A stretch of 17,964 nt of DNA from an uncultured Eubacteriales bacterium (GCA_902767455.1 CACXHH010000173.1:1-17964); one strand, 5' to 3'; shown: positions 1 through 7,949, counted from the first letter of the stretch. The notes: generated by a model not told the origin, from the sequence alone. Numbers and translations: made by a program.

Positions 1-1
1 A

Positions 2-388
2 AAAGGCGCTAACGGCTACAGCGTAGAACTTTGCGGCAAAGACTTCCCGCTCGGCGCATACGCCAACGAAGTGCTTGCCAAAAAGGGCGCAACCGAACAG
101 GATATCGTGCTCGGCGTAAGACCCGAACATATCGAACTTACGGAAGGCGACGGCGTAAAGGCGAAAGTTACCATATCCGAGATGATGGGTAGCGAAATGC
201 ACGTACACGCGGAAGCGGGCGGCAAGAGCCTCATTATCCGCGTACCGATGATAGGACTTTCGGCAAATCTTGCGAAAGCCATCGAAGAAGGCGGCGAGGT
301 AAGCTTCACGTTCAAACCCGAAGTCATGCACATATTCGAGAAGAAAGTTCCCGAAGAAAAGGACACGAGCAGAAATCTCGTATACTGA
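2..388 (+). CDS. Sugar ABC transporter ATP-binding protein, MsmK/UgpC type (C-terminal part only)
   Basis: The frame is open from the left edge of the window to a TGA at 386-388, so only about the last 128 residues are present. The motif VLGVRPEHIEL, followed by a beta-rich stretch to the C-terminus, is typical of the TOBE/regulatory domain of the MsmK/UgpC/MalK family. These cytoplasmic ATPases power uptake of oligosaccharides through binding-protein-dependent transporters, and one copy often serves several sugar importers. The Walker A, signature and Walker B motifs lie outside the window. The gene converges on the ArsR-like gene and is separated from it by a strong hairpin. Family assignment is confident; the transported sugar cannot be read from this fragment. 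Confidence 0.9.
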   Translation, partial: KGANGYSVELCGKDFPLGAYANEVLAKKGATEQDIVLGVRPEHIELTEGDGVKAKVTISEMMGSEMHVHAEAGGKSLIIRVPMIGLSANLAKAIEEGGEVSFTFKPEVMHIFEKKVPEEKDTSRNLVY

Positions 389-409
389 GATACTTTTAAA
401 AAAAGATAA

Positions 410-444
410 AACGCCGAGGCGAACCGAAAGTTCGCCTCGGCGTT
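410..444. terminator. Bidirectional rho-independent terminator between convergent genes
   Basis: The 15-bp perfect stem pairs 410-424 with 430-444 around the loop CGAAA. The upstream flank is A-rich (about 397-410), which gives a T-tract for leftward transcripts. On the rightward side the stem is followed by CTTAATAATT. It sits between the ABC ATPase stop (388) and the stop of the leftward regulator (472), so it can end both transcripts. Confidence 0.88.
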
Positions 445-471
445 CTTAATAATTGCGGAAAAACCGTTTGT

Positions 472-1413
472 TTATTCTTCTACCGCGTGAGAAACGGTAA
501 GAACGATATGTTGCGCGTAATCGCCGAACTCCTTGCCGAATAAATTTATTCCGCCGCGGTTGACGGCGTTTTCTCTTACGCCTATTCTGAAAGTGACCGT
601 CGGGTTTTCGGCAATCTTAAGGTCGTCGAGAGTGACGCGGGAAGAGGGTACTCCGTCGAGAAAACAGCCGTTTTTGTTGACTTCCACTTTTTTTAACAGC
701 CCGTATTGAGTGCCGCCGTTCCACCACTCGGGCGTATACAGCCCGCGCCTTGCGCCGAAGTCGCCGGGAGAAGTGTAAAGCGCCGTTTCCACTCCGTTTA
801 TCTCGAAAAATATATCCGAAGTCCACGTCTCGTTATATCCGGGCGTTTCCGAACAAACTTCCGCCGAGATAGAAAGCGATTCCACGTTTTTACGCTCCTT
901 TTCTTCGAGCGGAATTACGTATTCGAGATACCCGTAGTCGAACCATATAAGTTGAGCGTACGACCGAAGCGGGCAGTAGAAGGTGTTAGGGTCGTCGCGC
1001 GCGCCGAGATAGCCTTTCGCGCTCAACATTCCGCAAAGCTCGTGTATCTTGAAAGACGAGTAACTTCCTATCGGGATATGGACGGAATAGTTGGTCTTGT
1101 TGTATCGCGTGATCTCTTTGTGAAAGTCGAATTGAAGTTTTTCGTATTGAAGGGCGATTATCTTTCCGTGTCCGCGGTCGGAAACCCTTCTCACGACGGA
1201 TACGAGCCCCGTTTTTAAAAGCACGTTCACGTGTTCCGATACGGTAGACAGCGGAACGTTGAGCGTTTCGGCGATATTCCATATACTTCGCGGTTCGCCG
1301 ACGAGAAGCTGTAAGATATCGCGGCGAGTCTTACAGTTGAGCGCTTTAACGTATTTATCGACTTGTTTGTCCCACGTTGAAACGGTTATGACTTTTTCGA
1401 TATATCTGTCCAT
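472..1413 (-). CDS. ArsR-like winged-helix regulator with large C-terminal domain
   Basis: This 313-residue protein has an N-terminal winged-helix DNA-binding domain (about residues 18-95). CKTRRDILQLLVGEPRSIW is followed by the recognition-helix region NVPLSTVSEHVNVLLKTGLV and a wing (VSDRGHGK), as in ArsR-family repressors. ArsR proteins are usually around 100 residues. Here about 200 further residues follow, rich in predicted beta strands and aromatic residues (for example the region 200-240 with PEWWNGGTQYG), whose family I cannot name. I infer a ligand-sensing domain. The start is supported by AAAGGGA at 1418-1424. The gene lies 61 nt behind the GH127 gene on the same strand with no convincing terminator between, so it is probably cotranscribed and may regulate this locus. 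There is no membrane segment or signal peptide, so it should be cytoplasmic. Confidence 0.82.
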   Translation of the reverse strand: MDRYIEKVITVSTWDKQVDKYVKALNCKTRRDILQLLVGEPRSIWNIAETLNVPLSTVSEHVNVLLKTGLVSVVRRVSDRGHGKIIALQYEKLQFDFHKEITRYNKTNYSVHIPIGSYSSFKIHELCGMLSAKGYLGARDDPNTFYCPLRSYAQLIWFDYGYLEYVIPLEEKERKNVESLSISAEVCSETPGYNETWTSDIFFEINGVETALYTSPGDFGARRGLYTPEWWNGGTQYGLLKKVEVNKNGCFLDGVPSSRVTLDDLKIAENPTVTFRIGVRENAVNRGGINLFGKEFGDYAQHIVLTVSHAVEE

Positions 1414-1474
1414 ATTTTCCCTTTATGGTCGCGCGCCAACGAGAGTGTCGCTAACGCGCTTTTAAAACTGTTTA

Positions 1475-4417
1475 TTATTGACGCCTGCGGCGTTTTTTGG
1501 CGATAAACGCGGCTCCTGCCGTCACTACGCACGCGGCGGTAGCGGCGCCCGCGCCTATACCCGAACAGCCCGAGCCGCCGTTTGACGGCTTATGGCTTTC
1601 GCTCGAATAACTTGCGGAAGCGTCGGGCGTTTCTTTATAAACGACGTCTAAGATAACGTCTTTATCGGGCATAGCGAAGCGGTATTTTCCGTTTTCGGGC
1701 ACGAGAGTAGTTCCGTTTGCCGTAATCGACGTTATATCGTCGCTTGCGGCTATCTCGACGAATTCTCCCGCGTAGTAACCGCGGCGCGGAAGCGACAGAT
1801 CTTCCGAAGATAAAACGTAATTTTTGTCCGAGCCCGTCCACCTTTTATGCGCGTCATCCGAAACTACCGAAGAATCGGTCACTTTCAGCCACGAAACGTA
1901 AGTCGACGGTTGAGCGTTTCCGTTATATTTGCCGGCGCTTGCAAAGTCTACGAGCCTGACGGTATCTCCGCCGAATAACGGAACGTCCACAAACGCCATG
2001 CACCCGTTTGCGGCGCCCGAATTTACCGTCGCGTTCTCGAAGTCTTTTACGCTGAAAGCGTGACCAATAGAACTTGAATAATTGCCGTCGAGCGCGAGAA
2101 GTATAGGTCCGTAGTACACCGAAGTAAGCGTATCGGAAGAAGAATTTTTACCTTTCCAGAAATGGAAGTTCATGGCTAAATCGAGAGTTATCGCGTCGCC
2201 GTTGCGCCACGACTTTTTAAGCTCGTAATACCTTCCGCATTCGGCTGTCGAGCTTACGCCGTCGAGAGATATTCTCGATCCTTTCGCCCAGGAGGGGATA
2301 CGCAAAAAGAGCGTAAACTCGGCGTCGCGTTCAAGCCCCGATATTTCTATTTTTACTTTGCCGTCGACGGGGTATCCCGTCGTCTGTTTTATCGTGACGG
2401 GAAGCCCGTCAACGCTCGTTCTTATCGTACTCGTTCCGTAGTAATTCAAGTATAGCGCATTTTCGTCCGAAACGCAAGCCCATTCGACGATTTGCCCAAG
2501 CCCGCGCGCAAGGTTTGCCTGACAGCAGTTGAAGTCGGGCGAACCGTTGTTGAACTGGAAGGAAATATCCTGTTGAGAAGTAACTCTTCTGCCGTCGTAG
2601 CCGCCCGCCGAGCCCTGAATACCGTTCATCGGAGTATTGTATGAGCAATATTTATCGTCGTCGAGAAGGCTCCCGAGCATGGCGTTATAGTAAGAACGCT
2701 CCAATTCGTCCGCAACGACGGAAGTTTTGTTATACTTATAGTATTCGTTGGTGAACGCCATCCAGGCGACCGTACAGCACGTTTCAATAACTCCGTCGGC
2801 GTAAGGATCGCCGATAGCGCCTTCGTTGGTGGTAAAGCCGCCGTCGTTGTGAACGTCGGTAAGTAAAATATCTTCCCAGATCTCAGACATAACGTCGTAA
2901 TACTCGCGCTTGCCCGTTTCCTGATATAAAATACCGAGCGTCATTATCATATGAAGAACTTCCCAGCGCGCCGAGCTCGACGTGTAAAAATGCCTTCCGA
3001 AAAGCGCCGATTTATACCAACCGTTGCTATCCTGACAGTCTTGCGTGATTATCCGCTCGGCTTCGGCAAGATATTTTTCGTCGCCCGTTACCTGATAGGC
3101 GACGGCGTACCCGTGCGCTATGCCGCGGTTTGTTTCAAATCCGCCCGCAACGAGATACGTTTTGTCCTTGAACGTTTCGTAAATGAGATCGAGCGCCTTT
3201 ATTGCTATGGAAAGCGCCTTTTCGTTTTTAGTCAGTTTATACCACTCGATAAGCCCTACCACGCAGTGATAGTGATTCCATAGATCCCAGTTGGAAGCGT
3301 TTATCGAAAATCTCGCGCCGCCCTTGAACACGCCGAGATATCCGTCGGCGCCTTGCGCTTTTTCAAGCTCGTCGATTATCTCTTCGGCGGCGGATAAAAG
3401 CTCTTCGTCCGGCTCAACTTTATAGCAATAAGCCATACCCGTCAAGAGCTTCCCGACGAATTCCCCGTACCAGGGCAGCGAACTTGCCGTATACCCGTCG
3501 CGCGGGGAAAGCGCCTGCATATCCCAGACCGTCTTGTATGTAAACGACGCGTCCGTCGCTGTATACGGCGGAGTCACGCCGTCGACGTTTCCGACGATAG
3601 CGAAATTATCTACGTAAATAGTCTTATCTATCTGTGACGACTTTCCCTTTATAGACGTTATCATCTGTGCTACGAAAGACAGGTCGAATCTGCCGTTGCC
3701 GTTATCGTTAAAGTAGCGTGAAAAGATTTGCTCGTTGAGCGGAAGGGCGACTATGCCGCGAAATCCCGCGGGAAGGGGAACGTATCCGCCGTCTTCAACT
3801 ACGACGGGCGTTCTTGAAGAGTTGCTTATAGTATATACGCTCTTTCCGGGGATAAGCGACCACGTCTCTCTTCCGACGGAGTTTTCTTCGATGGTCAATC
3901 TGAAACTTATTCCTTCGGGAGCTTCGCTCGCGTCGACCTCGAACCAAAGCTCGTAAGCGCCCGTCCAGTCTGTGACGGCGGTCTGGTCGCGTGAAAAAGC
4001 AATATCGCGGTCGCCGAAAGAAGCGGGCATTCTCTTTAAAGTAAAGCCTATCGCGTTTGAGCCGTTATGGTCGACGATATCTATATCGTAATAAGAATCC
4101 ACGCCGAAAAAGTCCGTTCCGAGTACCGAGCCGAAGCTCGTGCCCGCGTCCTGATTTGCTCGTAAGATCTGTTCGATTATGTTGGTGTTGTTACGGTACG
4201 CCGTTTTCTGCCAGTATTTTATATTGTTTTTCAGGTTAGTGCCGACGTAGCCTTTTAAATTCATTTCGGTTATATTGCTTTTCAAATCAGTTACCCCACG
4301 GTCTATTATTATAATTGCGTCGACGTTCGGCTTTGCGTAAAGCGTCGCGCAGGCAGTCGTCACCGCTGCGCAGGCGAATATGCAAATGCTTTTTATAATA
4401 AAACTTTTTAACTTCAT
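1475..4417 (-). CDS. Secreted GH127/DUF1680-type beta-L-arabinofuranosidase with C-terminal anchor
   Basis: This 980-residue protein starts with a signal peptide (residues 1-28; possible cleavage after ACA or LYA). Residues about 90-278 look like a beta-sandwich carbohydrate-binding module ending in VDNFAIVG. The catalytic (alpha/alpha)6 region spans about 290-770. It keeps E545-T-C547 and the cysteine pair C631-C632, which match the zinc-binding Glu, Cys, Cys, Cys set of characterised GH127 enzymes, where the first Cys of the pair is the nucleophile. The second motif reads NCCQANLARGL rather than the common CCPPN. E532 is a candidate acid/base residue (inference). Residues about 880-930 (GKYRFAMPDKDVIL) resemble a divergent InlB-type repeat. 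The C-terminus has a Gly-Ser-rich linker, GCSG at 950-953, a hydrophobic stretch and KKRRRRQ. The family removes beta-L-arabinofuranose from plant glycans. AAAGGA precedes the ATG. Confidence 0.88.
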   Translation of the reverse strand: MKLKSFIIKSICIFACAAVTTACATLYAKPNVDAIIIIDRGVTDLKSNITEMNLKGYVGTNLKNNIKYWQKTAYRNNTNIIEQILRANQDAGTSFGSVLGTDFFGVDSYYDIDIVDHNGSNAIGFTLKRMPASFGDRDIAFSRDQTAVTDWTGAYELWFEVDASEAPEGISFRLTIEENSVGRETWSLIPGKSVYTISNSSRTPVVVEDGGYVPLPAGFRGIVALPLNEQIFSRYFNDNGNGRFDLSFVAQMITSIKGKSSQIDKTIYVDNFAIVGNVDGVTPPYTATDASFTYKTVWDMQALSPRDGYTASSLPWYGEFVGKLLTGMAYCYKVEPDEELLSAAEEIIDELEKAQGADGYLGVFKGGARFSINASNWDLWNHYHCVVGLIEWYKLTKNEKALSIAIKALDLIYETFKDKTYLVAGGFETNRGIAHGYAVAYQVTGDEKYLAEAERIITQDCQDSNGWYKSALFGRHFYTSSSARWEVLHMIMTLGILYQETGKREYYDVMSEIWEDILLTDVHNDGGFTTNEGAIGDPYADGVIETCCTVAWMAFTNEYYKYNKTSVVADELERSYYNAMLGSLLDDDKYCSYNTPMNGIQGSAGGYDGRRVTSQQDISFQFNNGSPDFNCCQANLARGLGQIVEWACVSDENALYLNYYGTSTIRTSVDGLPVTIKQTTGYPVDGKVKIEISGLERDAEFTLFLRIPSWAKGSRISLDGVSSTAECGRYYELKKSWRNGDAITLDLAMNFHFWKGKNSSSDTLTSVYYGPILLALDGNYSSSIGHAFSVKDFENATVNSGAANGCMAFVDVPLFGGDTVRLVDFASAGKYNGNAQPSTYVSWLKVTDSSVVSDDAHKRWTGSDKNYVLSSEDLSLPRRGYYAGEFVEIAASDDITSITANGTTLVPENGKYRFAMPDKDVILDVVYKETPDASASYSSESHKPSNGGSGCSGIGAGAATAACVVTAGAAFIAKKRRRRQ

Positions 4418-4441
4418 ATTTATTCCTTTTATTTATAGTTA

Positions 4442-4469
4442 GCCGCGGTAAAAATATTTTTACCGCGGC
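4442..4469. terminator. Perfect 28-bp palindrome, probable intergenic terminator
   Basis: The two 14-base halves, GCCGCGGTAAAAAT and its complement, form a perfect inverted repeat with the A/T run inside the stem. It lies 37 bp after the stop of the lipoprotein gene and 24 bp before the GH127 start. It could therefore stop or attenuate leftward transcripts before the GH127 gene, or serve as an operator. No long T-tract follows it, so terminator is the more likely but unproven reading. Confidence 0.5.
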
Positions 4470-4506
4470 GTAAACGTAAGGTTTTATACTCGAATGATTT
4501 TAACGC

Positions 4507-6675
4507 TTATTCAAGCTCCGAAAGATATTCTCCGTAGGTTTCGGAATCGGCGGAATAAATCGTCGTGTTCAGGAATTTTACTTCGTATTCGCCGGCGTTT
4601 GCCCACTCTCTGTTGGCGCAGGCGGTAATTTCGAGCGTTCCGAGCGTTGCGTAACCGTTCATTTCGCTCTCGGTGAAATTGCATACGAGTTTGCCGTTGA
4701 TATAGAAGAAGGTTTCCTGACCTTTTTTGAGAAGCGCCGCCGAGAACGCGAACGTTCCTTCGTTTAAAACGCCTTCGTCGTTGATGTTGAAGAGCTTGAT
4801 GCCGTACTTTTCAACGCCGTTGAAACGCGCGTACAATATTACGTCGCCGCCTTCGTTCATTTCAATGTTGTACCAGCTGTTGTCGCTGGCGTTGAAGGCG
4901 AAAGCCGAAAGTCTCGTCCAGCCGTTCTCGCGGTACTTTTCGACGTTTACGGTCGTTTCGAGAACGAAATTATTATAAAGGTTATATAAATTGCCGAGTA
5001 CGTACTTGGTTTCCGCTCCGTTTTCGCTTGATAGAACGGTCTCTTCGTTCTTATACTCGGTCGCGGCAAGGGCGGCGGCGTATTCATCGCCCGAAGCGCT
5101 CTTTGCGCTGACGTCGGAGAAGGTTATCGAATAGCCCGTGCCGTCTCTCCAACCCGTATCGGTAGCGAAGGAAATTTCAAGCGTTCTCAGATCGTTCCAG
5201 CCGTGGTAATCGGCAAAGCCTGCCATTTCGGCTTCGGAATACGCGCACGCGAGTTTCCCGTTTACGAAGCACCACGTAGCCATACCTTTTTTAAGGATAT
5301 CGACGGTATAGCGTATCTTTCCGTCAACGGTCACGCCTTCGTCGTTCTTATTGAAAAGATATATCCAGTATTTTTCAATGCCGTTGAAGCGCCCGAACAG
5401 GTGGAAGGCGCCTTGGTCGTTCATTTCGATATTGTACCAGCAGTTATCCCAGCTGTTGAAGGCGAACGAGCTCGTTCTCGTGTAACCTGCGTCGTATTCG
5501 TTTATTTCGACGGTAGTCGAAAAGAGATAATCGTCACCCATAACGGCGCTTACGTCGCCGAATCTGTACCACTGTTCGGCGCCGTCTTCGGAAACGAACG
5601 TCGTATCGGCAAAGCTTACGTTATTCGTAAAGCTTTCGTAAAGCTCCGAATCCCCTTCGGCGTAGAAAACGTTTTTGAGTTCGGTCTTGTATTCGCCGCC
5701 GTCGTCACGGTTGGCGCAAGCCGTCACTTCCAAAGCGCCGAGCCCGTCGTAGCCGTTCATCTCGCTTTCCGTAAAGAAGCAGACGAGATTGCCGTTTACG
5801 TAAAATCTCGTAGCCTGACCTTGCTTCAAAAGCGCGACGTCGAATACGATATTTCCGTTTTCGTCGGTCACGGCGTCTTTATGGAAAAGGTGTATCCAGT
5901 ATTTTTCAACGCCGTTGAAATGCGCGAAAAGGTGGATATGTCCGTCGCCGAACATTTCGATATTATACCAGCTGTTGTCGCTTGCGTTGAAAGCCCAGGC
6001 GCAAAGCCTTGACCACGGGCGATACTCCGAAACTTCTACCGTAGCCGTCACGATGTAAGTATCGTCGTCGGGGGTAGGAACGGCGAATTTGGATTCCGCC
6101 CCGTCGGGGTTGGTAAGCACGGCGTTGAGATTGGTTACGGTAACGTCGAACGTCGTTTTGTGATATTCGGTCGTCGCGGTGACGGTAGTCACGGTGTCGG
6201 GAACGAGCCCTTTGACCTTTCCGTCTTCTATCGCGATATCGTTTCCTTCAAAAGCGTAAGTAACGTCCGATTCGTATTCTTCGTCAGAGAAAACGGGGTA
6301 TAATAAAACTTCTCCCGCAAACGTGACGCTTACGTCGTTTAAGGTGAGCGTTCCGTAGTCCTTTCCGACCGTTACGGTGAATTTTACCGAGAAATGTTTG
6401 CTCTTTGCGGTGACTTCGGTCGTCGTTTCGGCAACGAGAGCGGTTATAACGCCGTCTTCGATGGAAATGGCGTCGCCGTCGAAGGTGTAAGTGAGTTCTT
6501 CGGCTTGTTCGGAGAACTCAGGTTGAAGTTCGTACGTCTCGCCGTAGGCGATCTGCACGTCGTTTAAGGTGAGCGTGCCGTACTTTTTGCCCGAAGAGAG
6601 CTGACAGCCGCATAAAGCGGTAAGCGCCGCCGCAAGTAAAGTCAATACTACGGCAGACAGTATCTTTTTGGTCAT
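4507..6675 (-). CDS. Surface lipoprotein made of two Ig-like and three lectin-like modules
   Basis: The 722-residue protein has a lipoprotein signal peptide: a hydrophobic stretch, then L21-C-G-C24, so C24 is the likely lipidated residue. Two Ig-like (Big_2-like) repeats follow at about 31-104 and 105-182, each opening with YGTLTLNDV. Three related beta-sandwich (concanavalin/LamG-like) modules follow at about 186-350, 358-530 and 545-715. All share the core WYNIEM, then a phenylalanine-rich strand, FNG[VI]EKY, a FYVNG-like strand and S-E-x-E-M-x-G-[YF]. No catalytic domain is visible. I infer a glycan-binding surface protein; the ligand is unknown. The start is set by GGGAGGT at 6682-6688, and a near-perfect promoter lies just upstream. 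This module type is related in layout to, but different in sequence from, the modules of the two large surface proteins on the other strand. Confidence 0.78.
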   Translation of the reverse strand: MTKKILSAVVLTLLAAALTALCGCQLSSGKKYGTLTLNDVQIAYGETYELQPEFSEQAEELTYTFDGDAISIEDGVITALVAETTTEVTAKSKHFSVKFTVTVGKDYGTLTLNDVSVTFAGEVLLYPVFSDEEYESDVTYAFEGNDIAIEDGKVKGLVPDTVTTVTATTEYHKTTFDVTVTNLNAVLTNPDGAESKFAVPTPDDDTYIVTATVEVSEYRPWSRLCAWAFNASDNSWYNIEMFGDGHIHLFAHFNGVEKYWIHLFHKDAVTDENGNIVFDVALLKQGQATRFYVNGNLVCFFTESEMNGYDGLGALEVTACANRDDGGEYKTELKNVFYAEGDSELYESFTNNVSFADTTFVSEDGAEQWYRFGDVSAVMGDDYLFSTTVEINEYDAGYTRTSSFAFNSWDNCWYNIEMNDQGAFHLFGRFNGIEKYWIYLFNKNDEGVTVDGKIRYTVDILKKGMATWCFVNGKLACAYSEAEMAGFADYHGWNDLRTLEISFATDTGWRDGTGYSITFSDVSAKSASGDEYAAALAATEYKNEETVLSSENGAETKYVLGNLYNLYNNFVLETTVNVEKYRENGWTRLSAFAFNASDNSWYNIEMNEGGDVILYARFNGVEKYGIKLFNINDEGVLNEGTFAFSAALLKKGQETFFYINGKLVCNFTESEMNGYATLGTLEITACANREWANAGEYEVKFLNTTIYSADSETYGEYLSELE

Positions 6676-6702
6676 ATAATTACCTCCCGAATTATTGAGT
6701 TA

Positions 6703-6732
6703 ATTATATCATTTACGGTGAAAAGGTGTCAA
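6703..6732 (-). promoter_or_regulatory. Consensus sigma-70-type promoter of the lipoprotein gene
   Basis: Read on the minus strand, TTGACA (6727-6732) and TATAAT (6703-6708) are both exact consensus boxes, separated by 18 bp. The transcript would start about 20-30 bases upstream of the lipoprotein ATG and include its strong Shine-Dalgarno sequence. This suggests strong basal expression, or a promoter held down by a repressor. Confidence 0.82.
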
Positions 6733-6766
6733 TATCAAACTCTTTTACCCGTATTTCGGGCTTATA

Positions 6767-6786
6767 ACTTCGGCGCGCGCCGAAGT
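6767..6786. repeat. Perfect 20-bp palindrome upstream of the lipoprotein promoter
   Basis: ACTTCGGCGCGCGCCGAAGT is its own reverse complement. It lies about 35 bp upstream of the -35 box of the lipoprotein promoter and between that promoter and the end of the AraC gene. It may be an operator for a dimeric regulator or part of the terminator region of the AraC gene. No T-tract follows in either direction, which favours a protein-binding site (inference). Confidence 0.5.
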
Positions 6787-6795
6787 CGAAACATA

Positions 6796-6840
6796 TAATT
6801 AACGGTTTTTCTTTTCTTCATCAAGAAAAACCGTTAATTA
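6796..6840 (-). terminator. Long A/T-flanked hairpin overlapping the AraC stop codon
   Basis: An 18-bp perfect stem pairs 6796-6813 with 6823-6840 around a 9-nt loop. The right arm ends in the stop codon of the AraC gene. For leftward transcription it acts as a plausible terminator. The outer arms (TAATTAACG and CGTTAATTA) and the inner T5/A5 runs are shared with two hairpins near 12.26 and 12.40 kb, so it also belongs to a repeat family. Confidence 0.65.
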
Positions 6841-7677
6841 TTTTCTATGTCGTCCTACGCCTTTTTTGCGGTACTCGTTGGGGGTGAGTTCGTAATACGA
6901 TTTAAAGGTCTTTATAAAATAATTGACGTTATTGAATCCGCATTTATAAGATATTTCGGAGATCGACAAATCGCTTCTTATAAGCATATCGACGGCGTGG
7001 CGCAGTCTTACTCCGACGAGATATTTGGAAAACGTCGTGCCGACGGTTTTTGCGAACGTCTGCGACAGGTAGTTATAGCTCACGTAATTTTCCTTGGCTA
7101 TTTCTTCAAGGCTTATTTTTTCCGCATAGTTTTCGTCGACGTATTTCAAAATATTATTGACGAGCGTCAGATTATCGGGCTTGGGGCTTGCCAAGCTTTG
7201 CGGGCGAACGAAAAAGCTCAAAGCGTATTCGAGCAGGCTGTGCGGGATAAGATACGGCGCTTCCAAAAGCTTCGAGCGGTTGAATTCCTTCAAAAAGAAG
7301 GCGATCTTATCTTCGAATCCGCCGCGCACGGGCGAAACGTAAGTTATGTCGAGCGAGTTTAAAAGTATCTTCGCCGCGGGGTTTATGAACGAGATATACA
7401 GCATTCTCGATTTGTCGCATTCCGAAAACTTATACCTTTTCTGCGGAAACGTAAAACAGCAATCCCCGCGCTTCAAAGAAAAAGTTTCGTAGTCGGTGGT
7501 GAAGTTGCACTCGCCGTGCGTTATCAGAAAAAAGGTGTAGTGGTCTTCGTGATAGAACTCGCCGTAATCGGCGGGTTTATGCTCGTAAACAAAGTTGGTG
7601 ACGACTATGTCGTTGCCCCTGCTGTATTCCGTCTCCTGTGGAAACTGACAAATGCTCGCGAAATTATTTTTAGGCAT
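6838..7677 (-). CDS. AraC-family transcriptional regulator
   Basis: The 279-residue protein has an N-terminal cupin-like sensor domain (about residues 30-110, with HEDHYTFFLITHGECNF and LKRGDCCFTFPQ typical of the sugar-sensing beta-barrel) and a C-terminal double helix-turn-helix domain (about 172-272). The second helix-turn-helix carries the family signature LSISEISYKCGFNNVNYFIK followed by FKSYYELTPNEYR. Such proteins usually activate sugar-utilisation genes when a sugar binds the barrel. The gene is divergent from the oxidoreductase gene and upstream of the lipoprotein and GH127 genes, so it is a likely local regulator. AGGGAG at 7685-7690 supports the start. The length is normal for the family. 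Confidence 0.92.
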   Translation of the reverse strand: MPKNNFASICQFPQETEYSRGNDIVVTNFVYEHKPADYGEFYHEDHYTFFLITHGECNFTTDYETFSLKRGDCCFTFPQKRYKFSECDKSRMLYISFINPAAKILLNSLDITYVSPVRGGFEDKIAFFLKEFNRSKLLEAPYLIPHSLLEYALSFFVRPQSLASPKPDNLTLVNNILKYVDENYAEKISLEEIAKENYVSYNYLSQTFAKTVGTTFSKYLVGVRLRHAVDMLIRSDLSISEISYKCGFNNVNYFIKTFKSYYELTPNEYRKKGVGRHRK

Positions 7678-7721
7678 ATTTTAGCTCCCTTTGCTTTTCG
7701 GCGCTTTTTAAGCCCCGTTTA

Positions 7722-7750
7722 AGTTTACGACCGTCTTACGCCGCTGTCAA
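7722..7750 (-). promoter_or_regulatory. Promoter of the AraC-family gene
   Basis: On the minus strand, TTGACA (7745-7750) is an exact -35 box and TAAACT (7722-7727) a fair -10 box, with 17-bp spacing. It is about 45 bp upstream of the ATG. It is divergent from the promoter at 7819-7847; the A/T-rich 68 bp between them could hold shared regulator sites or UP elements. Confidence 0.65.
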
Positions 7751-7818
7751 GTGTTTTTGAAGAATTTTAAGTTTTTTCAAAAAAGAGAAAAAGTTTCATT
7801 ACAGCGAAAAATAATTCA

Positions 7819-7847
7819 ATGACAACGCCCCCTTCTTTTGTTATACT
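7819..7847 (+). promoter_or_regulatory. Promoter of the oxidoreductase-surface protein operon
   Basis: ATGACA (7819-7824) and TATACT (7842-7847) each differ by one base from consensus and are spaced by exactly 17 bp. The start of transcription would be near 7854, leaving a leader of roughly 95 nt before the ATG at 7950. Confidence 0.68.
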
Positions 7848-7872
7848 GAAACCGTAAACTCAATTATTATGC

Positions 7873-7929
7873 CCCCGCGTCGAAAATCGCGGCGGGCGAT
7901 GCGATCGGGTAAAAAACATACTCGCCCGC
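7873..7929 (+). promoter_or_regulatory. GC-rich structured 5' leader of the oxidoreductase gene
   Basis: Within the predicted leader, GCGGGCGA (7892-7899) can pair with TCGCCCGC (7922-7929). A competing stem can form between the CCCGCG-rich segment near 7874 and CGCGGCGGG near 7888-7896. Two mutually exclusive GC stems just before a weak ribosome-binding region could affect translation. No known riboswitch is recognised. Confidence 0.35.
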
Positions 7930-7949
7930 GAAAGACTGACGAAAACGAC

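Noticed and set aside
1481..1498. Small hairpin ACGCC-TGC-GGCGT plus six T on the + strand, resembling a terminator
   Set aside because: It lies in the last codons of the GH127 gene (the Arg/Lys tail) and no + strand gene ends there. The basic codons explain the sequence.
7869..7949. Upstream ATG start for the oxidoreductase at 7869
   Set aside because: The extra 27 residues are very basic and unlike the family. They overlap the structured leader, lack a ribosome-binding site and would begin within about 15 nt of the predicted transcription start.
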